This document shows positions 1-8,565 of a DNA stretch of 64,000 bases, piece by piece. Both the position numbers and the translations under genes were made by a program. Source of the DNA: SAR116 cluster bacterium AG-321-K23 (GTDB lineage Bacteria > Pseudomonadota > Alphaproteobacteria > Puniceispirillales > Marisalimonadaceae). Every line of letters starts with the position of its first letter. Within the stretch, counting starts at the first letter, position 1. A model generated the notes under the pieces. That model worked only from the letters and a program-made list of their open reading frames with translations. It did not search any database and was not told the origin of the DNA. The stretch spans positions 1-64,000 of the forward strand of contig QBXO01000004.1 of assembly GCA_003284565.1 (NCBI GenBank), written 5' to 3'.

Positions 1-53
1 TAATTAAATAATTAAGAGTAAAATTTGTTTATCTTTAAAGCCTGGGAGAGGTT

Positions 54-374
54 ATGAGGTCAAAATCTATACTTTTATTAATTGTTTTATGCTTTTTTTT
101 AACAAATAAATTATGCGCTGACCAAAAACAATTAATAGGTGCTGATGCTGATTATGGTGAACATCTATTTGGTGAATGCGTTACTTGCCATAATTCAACT
201 GGTTTAGGTCAAGGTATACCCAAAATAACTGGTATGAAAACAAGTCAATTTATAACAAAAATTTTAGCCTATAAAACTAAAGAAAAAGAAAACGCAGTTA
301 TGCAAATGGTTGCAGAAAGACTTGGTGAAGAAGAAATTAATTCTCTTGCTCTTTACCTAAGTAAATTAAAGTGA
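54..374 (+). CDS. fccA: Single-haem cytochrome c, flavocytochrome c sulfide dehydrogenase subunit (FccA-like)
   Basis: Small exported cytochrome c of 106 residues. A hydrophobic signal peptide covers about residues 1-22 (ending near CAD), followed by one haem-binding motif CVTCH at about residue 42 and a likely distal Met ligand in the C-terminal half. A GGGAGAGG ribosome site lies just before the ATG. The next gene is the flavoprotein FccB, and this pairing marks it as the electron-accepting haem subunit of sulfide dehydrogenase (SoxE/FccA role). It should take electrons from the FAD subunit in the periplasm and pass them to soluble cytochrome c. Paracoccus SoxE is a dihaem protein, whereas this one has a single CxxCH, so FccA is the closer comparison. 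Confidence 0.8.
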   Translation: MRSKSILLLIVLCFFLTNKLCADQKQLIGADADYGEHLFGECVTCHNSTGLGQGIPKITGMKTSQFITKILAYKTKEKENAVMQMVAERLGEEEINSLALYLSKLK

Positions 375-445
375 AAATAAAATTTTACTTAAAAACAAAA
401 AACGTTAACATTTAAAATGGATATTAATTTTTGGAGGAGGATTAT

Positions 446-1711
446 ATGACTAAAATGAAAAGACGTACCTTCGTTGGTCTAGCTGCAGCAACGACAACAG
501 CTCTGTCAATGCCTTCAATTGCTTTTGGAGCGCTTCCAAGAGTTGTTGTAATTGGCGGTGGGGCTGGTGGTGCAACTGCTGCAAAATATATAGCTAAAGA
601 CTCAAAAGGTGCAATTGATGTTACTCTGGTTGAAGCTTCAAAAAGATACTATACATGTTTCTTTTCAAACCTTTATTTAGGAGACTTTAGAGCCTATGGT
701 TCTATTGGTCATAATTATTATGGTTTAGCGGTAAATCATGGTGTAAATATGGTTCATGAATGGGCTTTATCTGTTAATAACGCTGCTAAAAAAGTTAATC
801 TAGGTTCTGGTGCAAGCATATCATATGACAAACTGGTAATTTCACCTGGAATTGATCTTAAGTTTGAAAGCGTTAGTGGTTATTCTGCTGAAGCACAGTC
901 TAAAATGCCTCACGCATGGAAATCTGGTACTCAAGTTCAATTGTTGAAGAATCAGGTTAAGGGAATGAAAAAAGGTGGAACATTTGTGATGGTGCCTCCA
1001 CCAAACCCATATCGTTGTCCTCCTGGACCCTATGAGAGAGTGTCAATGATTGCTCATCAATTTAAAAAGTCTAATCCTACAGCTAAAATAGTAGTTTTAG
1101 ATCCTAAAAATAAGTTTTCCAAACAAGGATTATTTATGGAAGGTTGGCAAAAGCATTATCCTGGAATGATTGAGTGGATAAGTGCAGAAACTCACGGTGG
1201 TATCAAAAAAATTAATGCTGATACAATGACGTTTGAAACTGACTTAGACACTTTTAAAGCAGATGCCGCAAGTGTTGTTCCTGCCCAAAAAGCTGGACGC
1301 ATAGCAATGAATGCTGGTGTAAACAATGGTGATTGGTGTCCGATTGTTCCTGCATCTATGCAAGCTCAAGCTGACGAAAATATTTATGTTCTTGGTGACG
1401 CATCAATTGCTAAATCAATGCCTAAATCTGGCTTCTCAGCTAACAGTCAAGCCAAAGTTGCTGCAAATCATATAAGAGGAAGCTTAACAGGTAGTAAAGT
1501 CTTTACTCCTCGTTTTGCAAATACTTGCTGGTCTCTAGTTGCAACAAATGACGGTATCAAAGTTGGAGCTAACTATAAAGCTACTGCTGAGAAAATAGAT
1601 AAAACAAGTGGGTTTATTTCTAAAACAGGTGAAGATAGTAACCTTAGAAAAGCAACCTACGAAGAATCAATTGGATGGTATTCTGGAATAACATCCGATA
1701 TGTTTTCTTAA
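446..1711 (+). CDS. fccB: Flavocytochrome c sulfide dehydrogenase, FAD subunit (FccB/SoxF)
   Basis: FAD-dependent sulfide:cytochrome c oxidoreductase, about 421 residues. A twin-arginine signal is visible (RRTFVG, then a hydrophobic stretch ending SIAFG). The mature protein opens with the dinucleotide-binding motif VIGGGAGG. Two cysteines expected in the redox-active disulfide are present (YTCFF and NPYRCPPGP), and the C-terminal part contains the second FAD motif (YVLGDAS). An in-frame TTG at 431 lies inside the ribosome site GGAGGAGG, so the ATG at 446 is the better start. It oxidises sulfide, or a sulfur intermediate, in the periplasm. It is transcribed with fccA and converges on soxB, so it belongs to the same sulfur-oxidation locus. 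Confidence 0.9.
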   Translation: MTKMKRRTFVGLAAATTTALSMPSIAFGALPRVVVIGGGAGGATAAKYIAKDSKGAIDVTLVEASKRYYTCFFSNLYLGDFRAYGSIGHNYYGLAVNHGVNMVHEWALSVNNAAKKVNLGSGASISYDKLVISPGIDLKFESVSGYSAEAQSKMPHAWKSGTQVQLLKNQVKGMKKGGTFVMVPPPNPYRCPPGPYERVSMIAHQFKKSNPTAKIVVLDPKNKFSKQGLFMEGWQKHYPGMIEWISAETHGGIKKINADTMTFETDLDTFKADAASVVPAQKAGRIAMNAGVNNGDWCPIVPASMQAQADENIYVLGDASIAKSMPKSGFSANSQAKVAANHIRGSLTGSKVFTPRFANTCWSLVATNDGIKVGANYKATAEKIDKTSGFISKTGEDSNLRKATYEESIGWYSGITSDMFS

Positions 1712-1719
1712 TTGAACCA

Positions 1720-1749
1720 CTAGAAGGCAATCTCTCGATTGCCTTCTAG
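1720..1749. terminator. Bidirectional hairpin terminator between fccB and soxB
   Basis: A perfect 13-bp inverted repeat (CTAGAAGGCAATC, loop TCTC, then its complement) sits between the convergent stop codons of fccB and soxB. A T-rich stretch follows on the plus side. Its position and strength suggest it ends transcription from both sides. Confidence 0.75.
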
Positions 1750-1751
1750 AC

Positions 1752-3440
1752 TTACATCCCTTTTATTTTTACAACTTTTGAATTACTCTTTTTAAGTATC
1801 TTTTTTTGAGATATGAACTTTTCTAACAATTTATAAATAGGCGGTCCTTCAACATTAGGATTAATTGAACCCCATCCACCTACTATATACTTCTTGTTTG
1901 CTTCTAAAAGATTATCTGTAGAAACAATTCGCAAATTGCTTATTCTTTTTCCAATATCATTTTTTGGAGTACAGGTATATGTAAGTCCACCAACTCTAAC
2001 CATGTCTCCCCCTTGTTGAAAAAAAGGATCAGGGTTAAAAATATTATCACAAACATCTTCGAGAATTTCTTTTATCATTTTTCCTGTCATTTCAACTCTA
2101 TAAACCTCGGGATAATTCATTGCAGTTTGTGCATAAATATCATCAATTGTAATTTTTTGTCCTGGCAAAATCGTAGTTCCCCATCTAAATCCAGGACTTA
2201 AAGATATTTCAGTATCCCTTTCTTGAATAATTGTGTCACAAATTACATCATCCCAACTTCCATTAAAGTTTCCCCTTCTATATAAGAGTGTTTCTGTTTC
2301 TCCTACGACACGCTTACATTCTTTTTCAAAAGGTGCTCTTACTTTATTAATTAAATTTCTTATTTCTTTATTTGGTGGTATTATATCAGAAAATATTGGT
2401 ATTAGATTTGAGGATGTTTCTACGACTCTGCCATTATTTACTTTTAAGTCTATTCTGCCTAAATATTTACCGTGAGAACCGGATGATAAAACAAGCGTCT
2501 CCTTAATTCTTATTGCTTTAGGTATAGCATCGTGAGTATGTCCAGTCAAAATCACATCTATACCCTCTATCATTGTTGCTAACTTCTGATCAACATCAAA
2601 ACCATTATGAGAGAGAAGCACAACTATTTCAGCACCTTTTTTTCTTGCACTATCTACATTTTTTTGAATAATCTCCGGTCTAATTCCAAAAGACCATCCT
2701 TTTACCAAATAGCTGGGATTTGCTATTGGAGTATATGGGAAATGTTGACCTATTACAGCCACATTCACACCACCTTTTTCAAAAAAAGCTGTACTTTCAA
2801 ATACTGGCTCATCCCATTCAGTGTCAAAAACGTTTCCACCTAAAAATGGGTATCCCATCTTGTCTATTAATTCTTGCACCCTTTCTTTACCAAGTGTAAA
2901 TTCCCAGTGACCAACCATAGCCTCAGTTCCTATGGCTTTCATAAGTTCTACCATGTCTTCACCTTGAGTTTTTAGCGAAGTAAAAGATCCTTGCCAAGTA
3001 TCACCACCATCTAAAAGAAGAACTTTGTCATTACCTCTTTCAGAACGAATTTTATTAATTAATGTTGCAGTGTGATCTAGACCTCCTAATTTTCCATATT
3101 CCATTGCCAAAGGAATATAATCAACCATGGTGTGTGCATATGCTAATGGTGTCCCTGGAGAAATATTAAAATGTTCAAGGAATGCTTGCCCTACCAAATG
3201 CGGCGGTATACCCTCATACTTTCCTACACCAAAGTTTTCTGAAGGTGGTCTAAAATATACAGGTTTCAATTGACCATGTAAATCTGTCAAATGTAATATT
3301 GTCACTTGACCTTTAGAATCAAAATCTAATAAATCTTCAATACTTAATTTTTGTTTTGCGGCAACAGAATTCCATGATTTAGTCGCCAATAGCATTGCTG
3401 AAATAGATGCTAGTTGAATAAATTCACGTCTCGAACGCAT
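1752..3440 (-). CDS. soxB: Thiosulfohydrolase SoxB
   Basis: 562-residue member of the 5'-nucleotidase/metallophosphatase family that hydrolyses the terminal sulfonate from SoxY-bound sulfur to release sulfate. It starts with a twin-arginine signal (RSRREFIQ and a hydrophobic segment). Metallophosphatase motifs follow in order: HLTDLHGQ, LLDGGDTWQGS, a VGHWEFTLG segment where nucleotidases have GNHE (a SoxB hallmark), and LLSHNGFDVD and GHTHDA in the middle. The C-terminal half is the nucleotidase C-terminal domain. An AGGA ribosome site precedes the ATG. It is the last gene of the soxS-Y-Z-C-D-B series and acts in the periplasm on SoxYZ carrying sulfur adducts. Confidence 0.95.
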   Translation of the reverse strand: MRSRREFIQLASISAMLLATKSWNSVAAKQKLSIEDLLDFDSKGQVTILHLTDLHGQLKPVYFRPPSENFGVGKYEGIPPHLVGQAFLEHFNISPGTPLAYAHTMVDYIPLAMEYGKLGGLDHTATLINKIRSERGNDKVLLLDGGDTWQGSFTSLKTQGEDMVELMKAIGTEAMVGHWEFTLGKERVQELIDKMGYPFLGGNVFDTEWDEPVFESTAFFEKGGVNVAVIGQHFPYTPIANPSYLVKGWSFGIRPEIIQKNVDSARKKGAEIVVLLSHNGFDVDQKLATMIEGIDVILTGHTHDAIPKAIRIKETLVLSSGSHGKYLGRIDLKVNNGRVVETSSNLIPIFSDIIPPNKEIRNLINKVRAPFEKECKRVVGETETLLYRRGNFNGSWDDVICDTIIQERDTEISLSPGFRWGTTILPGQKITIDDIYAQTAMNYPEVYRVEMTGKMIKEILEDVCDNIFNPDPFFQQGGDMVRVGGLTYTCTPKNDIGKRISNLRIVSTDNLLEANKKYIVGGWGSINPNVEGPPIYKLLEKFISQKKILKKSNSKVVKIKGM

Positions 3441-3455
3441 GACTTTTCCTTTTAT

Positions 3456-4100
3456 TTAGGATTTTTCTTCTTCTGGAGTTACGTCAATATCGCGAGCTTT
3501 GCCAATTATTTTAGTTGGAGAATTACAATTTTTCATGCACGGATTCCCACTTATGTTAGCAATATCTGGTCTTGGATCAGGCATAAGAAACCCTTCCACA
3601 TTTGGCATTTTTATTTTACCAATATTTTTATCATTTAAAATAAAATCTTCTTCAATAATTTCGTTCATATAAAGGAGATAAGCGACTACTTGATATGTTT
3701 CATCATGAGTTAATGACTGAGCCACACCAAAAGGCATTGCACGATAGATATAATCATACATAGTCGATGCGTAAGGCCAATAACTTCCTGTTGTTTTAAC
3801 AGGATCATGAGTATCTAGACTATCCTCACCACCAACTAATTCTGGCCACCTATCAAGTCCTTCTCCAAAATCTCCGTGACATGAAGCGCATTGTTCAGCA
3901 TAAACTTCTTCACCAATTATCGCGCTTCCACTTCCTATTGGTGCCCCTAATCCATCAGGTCTTACATCAATATCCCAACCAGCGATTTCTGTCTTAGTTG
4001 CAATCTTACCAAGATTAAACTTTCTTTCCTCAGCAATGAGTAAATTAGGAATAATTACTATTAATAAAAATATTAATAATTTTTTAACCAAGGCGAACAT
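3456..4100 (-). CDS. soxD: Sulfane dehydrogenase cytochrome subunit SoxD (short, one haem)
   Basis: Exported cytochrome c of 214 residues directly after soxC, with which it overlaps by 17 bases. A signal peptide covers about residues 1-23. One haem motif, CASCHG, lies near residue 71, followed by a typical class I cytochrome fold with YRAMPFG supplying the probable Met ligand. It partners SoxC in oxidising the sulfane sulfur on SoxYZ, passing electrons to the respiratory chain. The long SoxD of Paracoccus has a second C-terminal haem domain that is missing here; that domain is reported as dispensable for catalysis, so this short form may be fully active. The tail contains a CMKNC pair of unknown role. 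Confidence 0.85.
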   Translation of the reverse strand: MFALVKKLLIFLLIVIIPNLLIAEERKFNLGKIATKTEIAGWDIDVRPDGLGAPIGSGSAIIGEEVYAEQCASCHGDFGEGLDRWPELVGGEDSLDTHDPVKTTGSYWPYASTMYDYIYRAMPFGVAQSLTHDETYQVVAYLLYMNEIIEEDFILNDKNIGKIKMPNVEGFLMPDPRPDIANISGNPCMKNCNSPTKIIGKARDIDVTPEEEKS

Positions 4101-5421
4101 TGTCTACCGTTCCATCTTTATTAACTTTCCAAGTTGCAATGGAATTATTATGATATATTGAATTAACTCCTCTTAATTTTTGAAGTTCATTAATAGTTGG
4201 CTGTACATAATTTGTTTCATCAATAGCTCTTGATTGAACTAGAAGCTCTTGTCCATTCCATTCAAATGGTAGTGTAAATCGTGCTAAGCTTTTGCTCATT
4301 ACAGGGTCATGTAATTTAGCAGTCTGCCAGTTTTTCCCTCCATCTAGAGAAACATCAACACGTTTGATTTTTCCTCTACCTGACCATGCAAGACCTCTTA
4401 ATTGATGAATACCTTTATGTAAAATTGATTTTTCTGGACTGGGTGATGTTACAACAGATTTTGCGTCCATTACCCAGGTAAACATCCTTGCTTTTCCGTC
4501 TGGTAACAGATCTGTGTATTTTGAAGTTTCTTCTCTTGTCATATATGGCATATCACCAAATTCTAATCTTCTTAACCACTTAACCCACATATTTCCTTCC
4601 CATCCGGGAACAACAAGCCTTGCAGGATATCCTTGCTCGGGTCTTAAAGCTTCACCATTCATAGCCCACGCAATAACGCAATCATCCAGTATCTTTTCAA
4701 TTGGTATTGATCTTGTCATACCTGAAGAATCACTTCCCTCAGCCAGGACCCACTTAGCCTTTGATTTTAGACCTGTTTCTAAAATTAAATCTGATAATTT
4801 AACACCTGTGTATTGGACATTATGAACCATGCCAAAGGTATATTGACAACCATTAAGTTGTGATCCTTTCCATTCCATTCCTCCATTAGCGGCACATTCT
4901 AAAAAATAAAATTTATTGGTTTGTGGAAATCTTTTCAAATCATCTAATGTGAAAATCATTTCTCTATCAACTAAGCCATTGATCATAAGCCTATAATCTC
5001 TAGGGTTTATTACTGATACCCCACCATGATGTCTTTCAAAACATAAGCCATTCGGTGTCACTATACCTTCTAAGTCTTGAATGGGAGTAAAGTTTACAGA
5101 TGATTCAGTGCTAGCTGTCAACCATTCAACATTTCTTCGAATTACATTATTTTCAAATTCAGAAGGCATTCCATAAGGATTAGCATCAACTCCAACTCCT
5201 AATTCAGAAGTCCATTCTGGTACATTAGGTGGCAAATTATTAGGATTTGTTTCTTGTGAGTTACTAATTTTAGAAGTAAGAGCAATAGCACTTAATGATG
5301 CTGTGCCTACTAGTAACTGTCTACGATTTAGCCTTATTTTTTTATTTTTGTTTTTTCCCAAAGCAAAACCTAATAGTTTAAGAAACAGACATTTTTCTAG
5401 ACATTGAATATTTTTCACCAT
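4084..5421 (-). CDS. soxC: Sulfane dehydrogenase molybdenum subunit SoxC
   Basis: About 445 residues, sulfite oxidase family, molybdopterin-binding. The expected single Cys ligand to molybdenum lies in FLECAANG, followed by the dimerisation domain in the C-terminal third (VDVSLDGGKNW). A twin-arginine signal (NRRQLLVG) lies around residue 35. The start is uncertain. The frame is open from a TTG at 5445, the first ATG is at 5421 inside soxZ, and a TTG at 5361 just after the soxZ stop would give a shorter leader, which suits a Tat signal better. With SoxD it performs the six-electron oxidation of protein-bound sulfane sulfur, which distinguishes complete oxidisers from sulfur-storing ones. Confidence 0.92.
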   Translation of the reverse strand: MVKNIQCLEKCLFLKLLGFALGKNKNKKIRLNRRQLLVGTASLSAIALTSKISNSQETNPNNLPPNVPEWTSELGVGVDANPYGMPSEFENNVIRRNVEWLTASTESSVNFTPIQDLEGIVTPNGLCFERHHGGVSVINPRDYRLMINGLVDREMIFTLDDLKRFPQTNKFYFLECAANGGMEWKGSQLNGCQYTFGMVHNVQYTGVKLSDLILETGLKSKAKWVLAEGSDSSGMTRSIPIEKILDDCVIAWAMNGEALRPEQGYPARLVVPGWEGNMWVKWLRRLEFGDMPYMTREETSKYTDLLPDGKARMFTWVMDAKSVVTSPSPEKSILHKGIHQLRGLAWSGRGKIKRVDVSLDGGKNWQTAKLHDPVMSKSLARFTLPFEWNGQELLVQSRAIDETNYVQPTINELQKLRGVNSIYHNNSIATWKVNKDGTVDNVRLG

Positions 5422-5704
5422 TATCGTCAGTCCACTCAAAGTCAAAAGTTCCTGTTTCTTTTGCCTTAAAAGGGAAAGCTATATATGGATTTGTTGATAT
5501 AGAGGGCTCTAAATCCATTCCAAAGACTTGTTTGCCATTAAACTTAACTAAAAATTTGTTAATTATTCTTTTGGGAATATTTTTACCATTTTTGTCTTTC
5601 ATACGCCCACTATGCATTGGATGTCTTATAAGTGTTTTTATTTCGATAATTTCATCAACAGACGCTTTTTTTGGAACTTTCCCTCTTGGTTTAATCTTAG
5701 ACAT
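5378..5704 (-). CDS. soxZ: Sulfur carrier complex subunit SoxZ
   Basis: 108 residues, the usual SoxZ length, with no signal peptide: SoxZ is carried across the membrane with SoxY. Typical features are the early EIKTLIRHPMHSG segment, a central beta sandwich (KFNGKQVF) and a YSMSRKMSV end. The ribosome site GGGAGA precedes the ATG. It lies 15 bases after soxY and runs into the soxC reading frame, indicating one transcript. It forms the SoxYZ heterodimer that presents the swinging arm of SoxY to SoxB and SoxCD. Confidence 0.93.
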   Translation of the reverse strand: MSKIKPRGKVPKKASVDEIIEIKTLIRHPMHSGRMKDKNGKNIPKRIINKFLVKFNGKQVFGMDLEPSISTNPYIAFPFKAKETGTFDFEWTDDNGEKYSMSRKMSVS

Positions 5705-5719
5705 ACCCTATCTCCCCTT

Positions 5720-6181
5720 TTAACCGCCACAACCGCCAATTGTTACTTTTACTTTTGATTTTGTCATTGCAAATTTTCCATTATTATATTCTGCCAATAA
5801 ATATACGTTTTGGGTTTTTGACAATCTCATTCTAGTTGTGGCAGCGCAAGCACCCATATCAGTACTAAAAGAGAACTTAGCTACGTTAGGTGCTGGATTA
5901 CCATCTGCAAACAAATATACTGTTTTCACAAAATCATCCTTTGTCATAGGACTTTCAATATCAAAACTTACTTTAACTTGGTTTCCATTTTCAGCAATCT
6001 CTGGAACATCTAAAAATAAGTCAATTTCTTCAACATTGTTCTTACTTATTTCTTTAATTTTTTGTAAAGCAAGATTAGGTTTTGCTATTGCATATTTTGA
6101 AAATAATACAGTACTGGCAACACCACTCATCAAATAAATAGCATTTCTTCTTGAAATCGTTATCATTTTTTGACGTTTCAT
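5720..6181 (-). CDS. soxY: Sulfur carrier protein SoxY
   Basis: About 153 residues. The C-terminus ends GGCGG, the flexible arm whose cysteine carries the sulfur intermediates; this motif is diagnostic. A Tat-like signal (ISRRNAIYLMSG) is near the start. The first in-frame start is TTG at 6193, but the ATG at 6181 has a well-spaced GGAG and is preferred. It acts in the periplasm with SoxZ. Thiosulfate would normally be loaded on it by SoxXA, whose genes are not seen in this window. Confidence 0.95.
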   Translation of the reverse strand: MKRQKMITISRRNAIYLMSGVASTVLFSKYAIAKPNLALQKIKEISKNNVEEIDLFLDVPEIAENGNQVKVSFDIESPMTKDDFVKTVYLFADGNPAPNVAKFSFSTDMGACAATTRMRLSKTQNVYLLAEYNNGKFAMTKSKVKVTIGGCGG

Positions 6182-6230
6182 CAAAATCTCCAAATCAACT
6201 ATATTATATATAATTACTTATTACATCATA

Positions 6231-6605
6231 TTAGTCACCAACTATTTCGTCAACTTGCCACCAAAACATTTCTGGACTTGTGTATCCTTCAATTCGACCC
6301 TTCTCACTATTATTTCTTATAAAAATAAATGTTGGCGTTATATTTGTTTTTTTTAGCTTATGTTTAGAATAATCAACAAAATCTTTGATTTCAATTCTTG
6401 AAAGAGGAAATTTATTCGCAATTTCAGTTTTAGGATATATTTTACCAATTTGTTTTTCCCATACCATGCAAATTAGACAAGACTTATCAGTAACCATAAG
6501 TAATAAAGTCTTTTCCTTTCCATAAGAGGAACTTAGAGTTAATTTCATAAAAAATATAAATAAAACAAAAACTCTTAATAATGAAATATTGTAAGTTTTA
6601 AACAT
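6231..6605 (-). CDS. soxS: SoxS-like periplasmic thioredoxin
   Basis: 124 residues with an N-terminal hydrophobic signal (about residues 8-28) and a thioredoxin-like fold: beta strand LLLMVTDKSC, active site CLIC, then the cis-proline region TNITPTFIF. Sox thioredoxins of this size (SoxS) keep SoxY reduced and active. It is the first gene of the sox block, followed 38 bases later by soxY. The gap to the ProX gene upstream is about 70 bases, so a sox promoter could lie there, or the block could be read through from the cox genes. Confidence 0.75.
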   Translation of the reverse strand: MFKTYNISLLRVFVLFIFFMKLTLSSSYGKEKTLLLMVTDKSCLICMVWEKQIGKIYPKTEIANKFPLSRIEIKDFVDYSKHKLKKTNITPTFIFIRNNSEKGRIEGYTSPEMFWWQVDEIVGD

Positions 6606-6673
6606 ATTTTTACTCTTATACTACTTTATCAAACATAGATTATTAATGTGCAAAACATCAAAGCCTTAATTGT

Positions 6674-7213
6674 TTATCTATTTTTTAGATAAATCCATAT
6701 AGGTGTTGCAGTTATTTTCTTAAAAAAAAGCTCAAGTTGATCTAAAGATATTTCGATAGTTTGATTATTTACTAATGGATGTGCAAAAATTTTTTTAAAT
6801 GACTTTAAATTATTATCTAAGAAGAGTTTAACGTCATGTTTTACACCATTAATCATTGAAAATGGTGAAACTGCGCCAGGCAAAACACCTAAATTTTCCA
6901 TTAATCTTGCAGGGGACCCAAAACTAAGTCGATCCATTTCTATAGTTTCTGCAAGTAATTTTAGATCTACAAGGGTATCTTGATGGGTAACGAATAATAT
7001 ATTATTTTTTCTTTTATCCCTTAAAAATAGATTTTTAATATGTCCGTTAGATTTATCTAGGCCAAATAATTTTTCTTGCATCACTTTTGATTCTTTAACT
7101 GTCATAAGAGGCTGATGGGAATAAGATTTATAAGATATTTCCCAATTATCTAATTTATTTAGTAATTCACTTGATAAGGTTGGTAAAAAAAAATTTTGTT
7201 CTTCAATATTCAT
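6674..7213 (-). CDS. Prolyl-tRNA editing protein, YbaK/ProX family
   Basis: 179 residues, YbaK/aminoacyl-tRNA deacylase fold. Recognisable parts are the N-terminal SYKSYSHQPLMTV segment, the NLFLRDKRK strand with FVTH, and the LGVLPGAVSPFSM motif that lines the editing pocket of ProX/PrdX proteins. It hydrolyses mischarged Ala-tRNA(Pro) or similar species in the cytoplasm. It sits between coxG and soxS on the same strand, but its function has no obvious link to either; it probably just shares the direction of transcription. Confidence 0.82.
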   Translation of the reverse strand: MNIEEQNFFLPTLSSELLNKLDNWEISYKSYSHQPLMTVKESKVMQEKLFGLDKSNGHIKNLFLRDKRKNNILFVTHQDTLVDLKLLAETIEMDRLSFGSPARLMENLGVLPGAVSPFSMINGVKHDVKLFLDNNLKSFKKIFAHPLVNNQTIEISLDQLELFFKKITATPIWIYLKNR

Positions 7214-7259
7214 TTAATGGTTTACATTTTTTTTAGGCAAATAAAACTTACTAAAAAAA

Positions 7260-7727
7260 TTAACTTTTTTGAGTTTCTTTATTTCCGTCATTTTGCATAT
7301 GTTCTTTAAAATTTTCAAAAAATTTCTTAGAAAGTTTTTTTGCTGTACTTAATATAAGACGACTTCCTAATTGTGCGATTTTTCCTTTCACTTCACTCTT
7401 GGCAATATACTTTAATATAGTCTCATCTCCACTTGGAACTAGTTCAACATCTGCCCCACCTTTTGCAAAACCTGCTACTCCGCCATCACCTTCTCCGATA
7501 AGAGAATATTTAGTAGGACCATTACTCAAATCTAAGGTAACTTTCCCATTGAATTTAGCTTTTATGGGGCCAATTTTCAAAACAACCTTTGTTGATAATT
7601 TACCATCTTCTTCTTCTATTAACTCTTCACACCCAGGGATACATACTTTTAAAACTTCTAGGTCATTTAAAGATTTGTAAACAAGATCTAGTTTAGCAGG
7701 TATTGTTATTTCATCATTTAATTCCAT
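7260..7727 (-). CDS. coxG: CO dehydrogenase accessory protein CoxG (SRPBCC family)
   Basis: About 155 residues of the START/SRPBCC CoxG family. It has the characteristic LEVLKVCIPGCEEL segment, the alternating strands of the helix-grip fold, and the glycine-rich GEGDGGVAGFAKGGADVEL loop. The ATG at 7727 has a GGAG site and is preferred over the TTG at 7739. CoxG is thought to recruit CO dehydrogenase to the inner membrane. The C-terminus here lacks a clear membrane helix and ends in a lysine-rich helix. It is the last gene of the coxMSLDEFG series. Confidence 0.9.
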   Translation of the reverse strand: MELNDEITIPAKLDLVYKSLNDLEVLKVCIPGCEELIEEEDGKLSTKVVLKIGPIKAKFNGKVTLDLSNGPTKYSLIGEGDGGVAGFAKGGADVELVPSGDETILKYIAKSEVKGKIAQLGSRLILSTAKKLSKKFFENFKEHMQNDGNKETQKS

Positions 7728-7776
7728 GTCATTCTCCAATTTATGAAAATTTATACTAAAAGTATTTTATAATTAC

Positions 7777-8565
7777 TTAGTATTTATTACTTTTAATTTC
7801 TCCAGACCTTTTTAATTCAATAATTTCGGCAAATATAGATAAAGCCACCTCTTCAGGCATAATTGCACTTATGAAGATACCTGTAGGACATGTTATTTGT
7901 CGAATATTTTCTTTGAATCCGTCTTTGATTAATGTTTTTTTTAACGATTCAAATTTCTTCTTGCTAGCAATTAGGCCTGTGTAATTCGCTTTGATCTTAA
8001 TTGCTTCTTTGATTGCTGATAAGTCATAATTTCCTTGAGTAGCGATTATAATATATTTTTCTGAATTTTGCTTTAAGTTTAATTTTACAATTTTTTCAAA
8101 ATTTTTAATTTGTACACAGTTAAAACTAAATTTCTCTGCAAATTTAATTAATTCATTTGCAATAGGTGTGTTTCCAAAAACAATTAATTCCGGTTTAGGA
8201 TAAAAGGGTTCTACAAAAACATCCATAGAACCTTCACTAGGACAGTAGTTTTTTTTATGAAAAATTTGTTCATTATCTAATTCTTTTAAATCTTTTTTTA
8301 AGTCATCCGGACTTAAAACAACTAATTTAGGTTTTTTATGATTTAAAGTTTCTATTGCTGTATTACAGACTGCTTTAGTAACACATCCACCTCCTAACCA
8401 ACCTGACAAAATCTTACCTTTATCTGAAATTATGGCCTTCATACCTGGCTTGGCAGCTGTCGATGACATAGTTCGAATCACTGTCGCAATAGCGAAGGAA
8501 GAACCTTTTTTTTCAAGTAAATCTAATACTTTTTCAAAATCTTGATTTTTATCATTATCCATCAT
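7777..8565 (-). CDS. coxF: XdhC/CoxF family molybdenum-cofactor maturation protein
   Basis: About 263 residues. It has an N-terminal XdhC segment (SSFAIATVIRTMSSTAAKPGMKAI, then SGWLGGGCVTKAV) and a C-terminal Rossmann-like domain (ELIVFGNTPIA; ATQGNYD). The family binds or sulfurates molybdenum cofactor before insertion into xanthine-oxidase-type enzymes such as CoxL. The open frame reaches a TTG at 8616, but the ATG at 8565 overlaps the coxE stop as ATGA, a classic coupled start. A second family member lies at 49003. Confidence 0.85.
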   Translation of the reverse strand: MMDNDKNQDFEKVLDLLEKKGSSFAIATVIRTMSSTAAKPGMKAIISDKGKILSGWLGGGCVTKAVCNTAIETLNHKKPKLVVLSPDDLKKDLKELDNEQIFHKKNYCPSEGSMDVFVEPFYPKPELIVFGNTPIANELIKFAEKFSFNCVQIKNFEKIVKLNLKQNSEKYIIIATQGNYDLSAIKEAIKIKANYTGLIASKKKFESLKKTLIKDGFKENIRQITCPTGIFISAIMPEEVALSIFAEIIELKRSGEIKSNKY

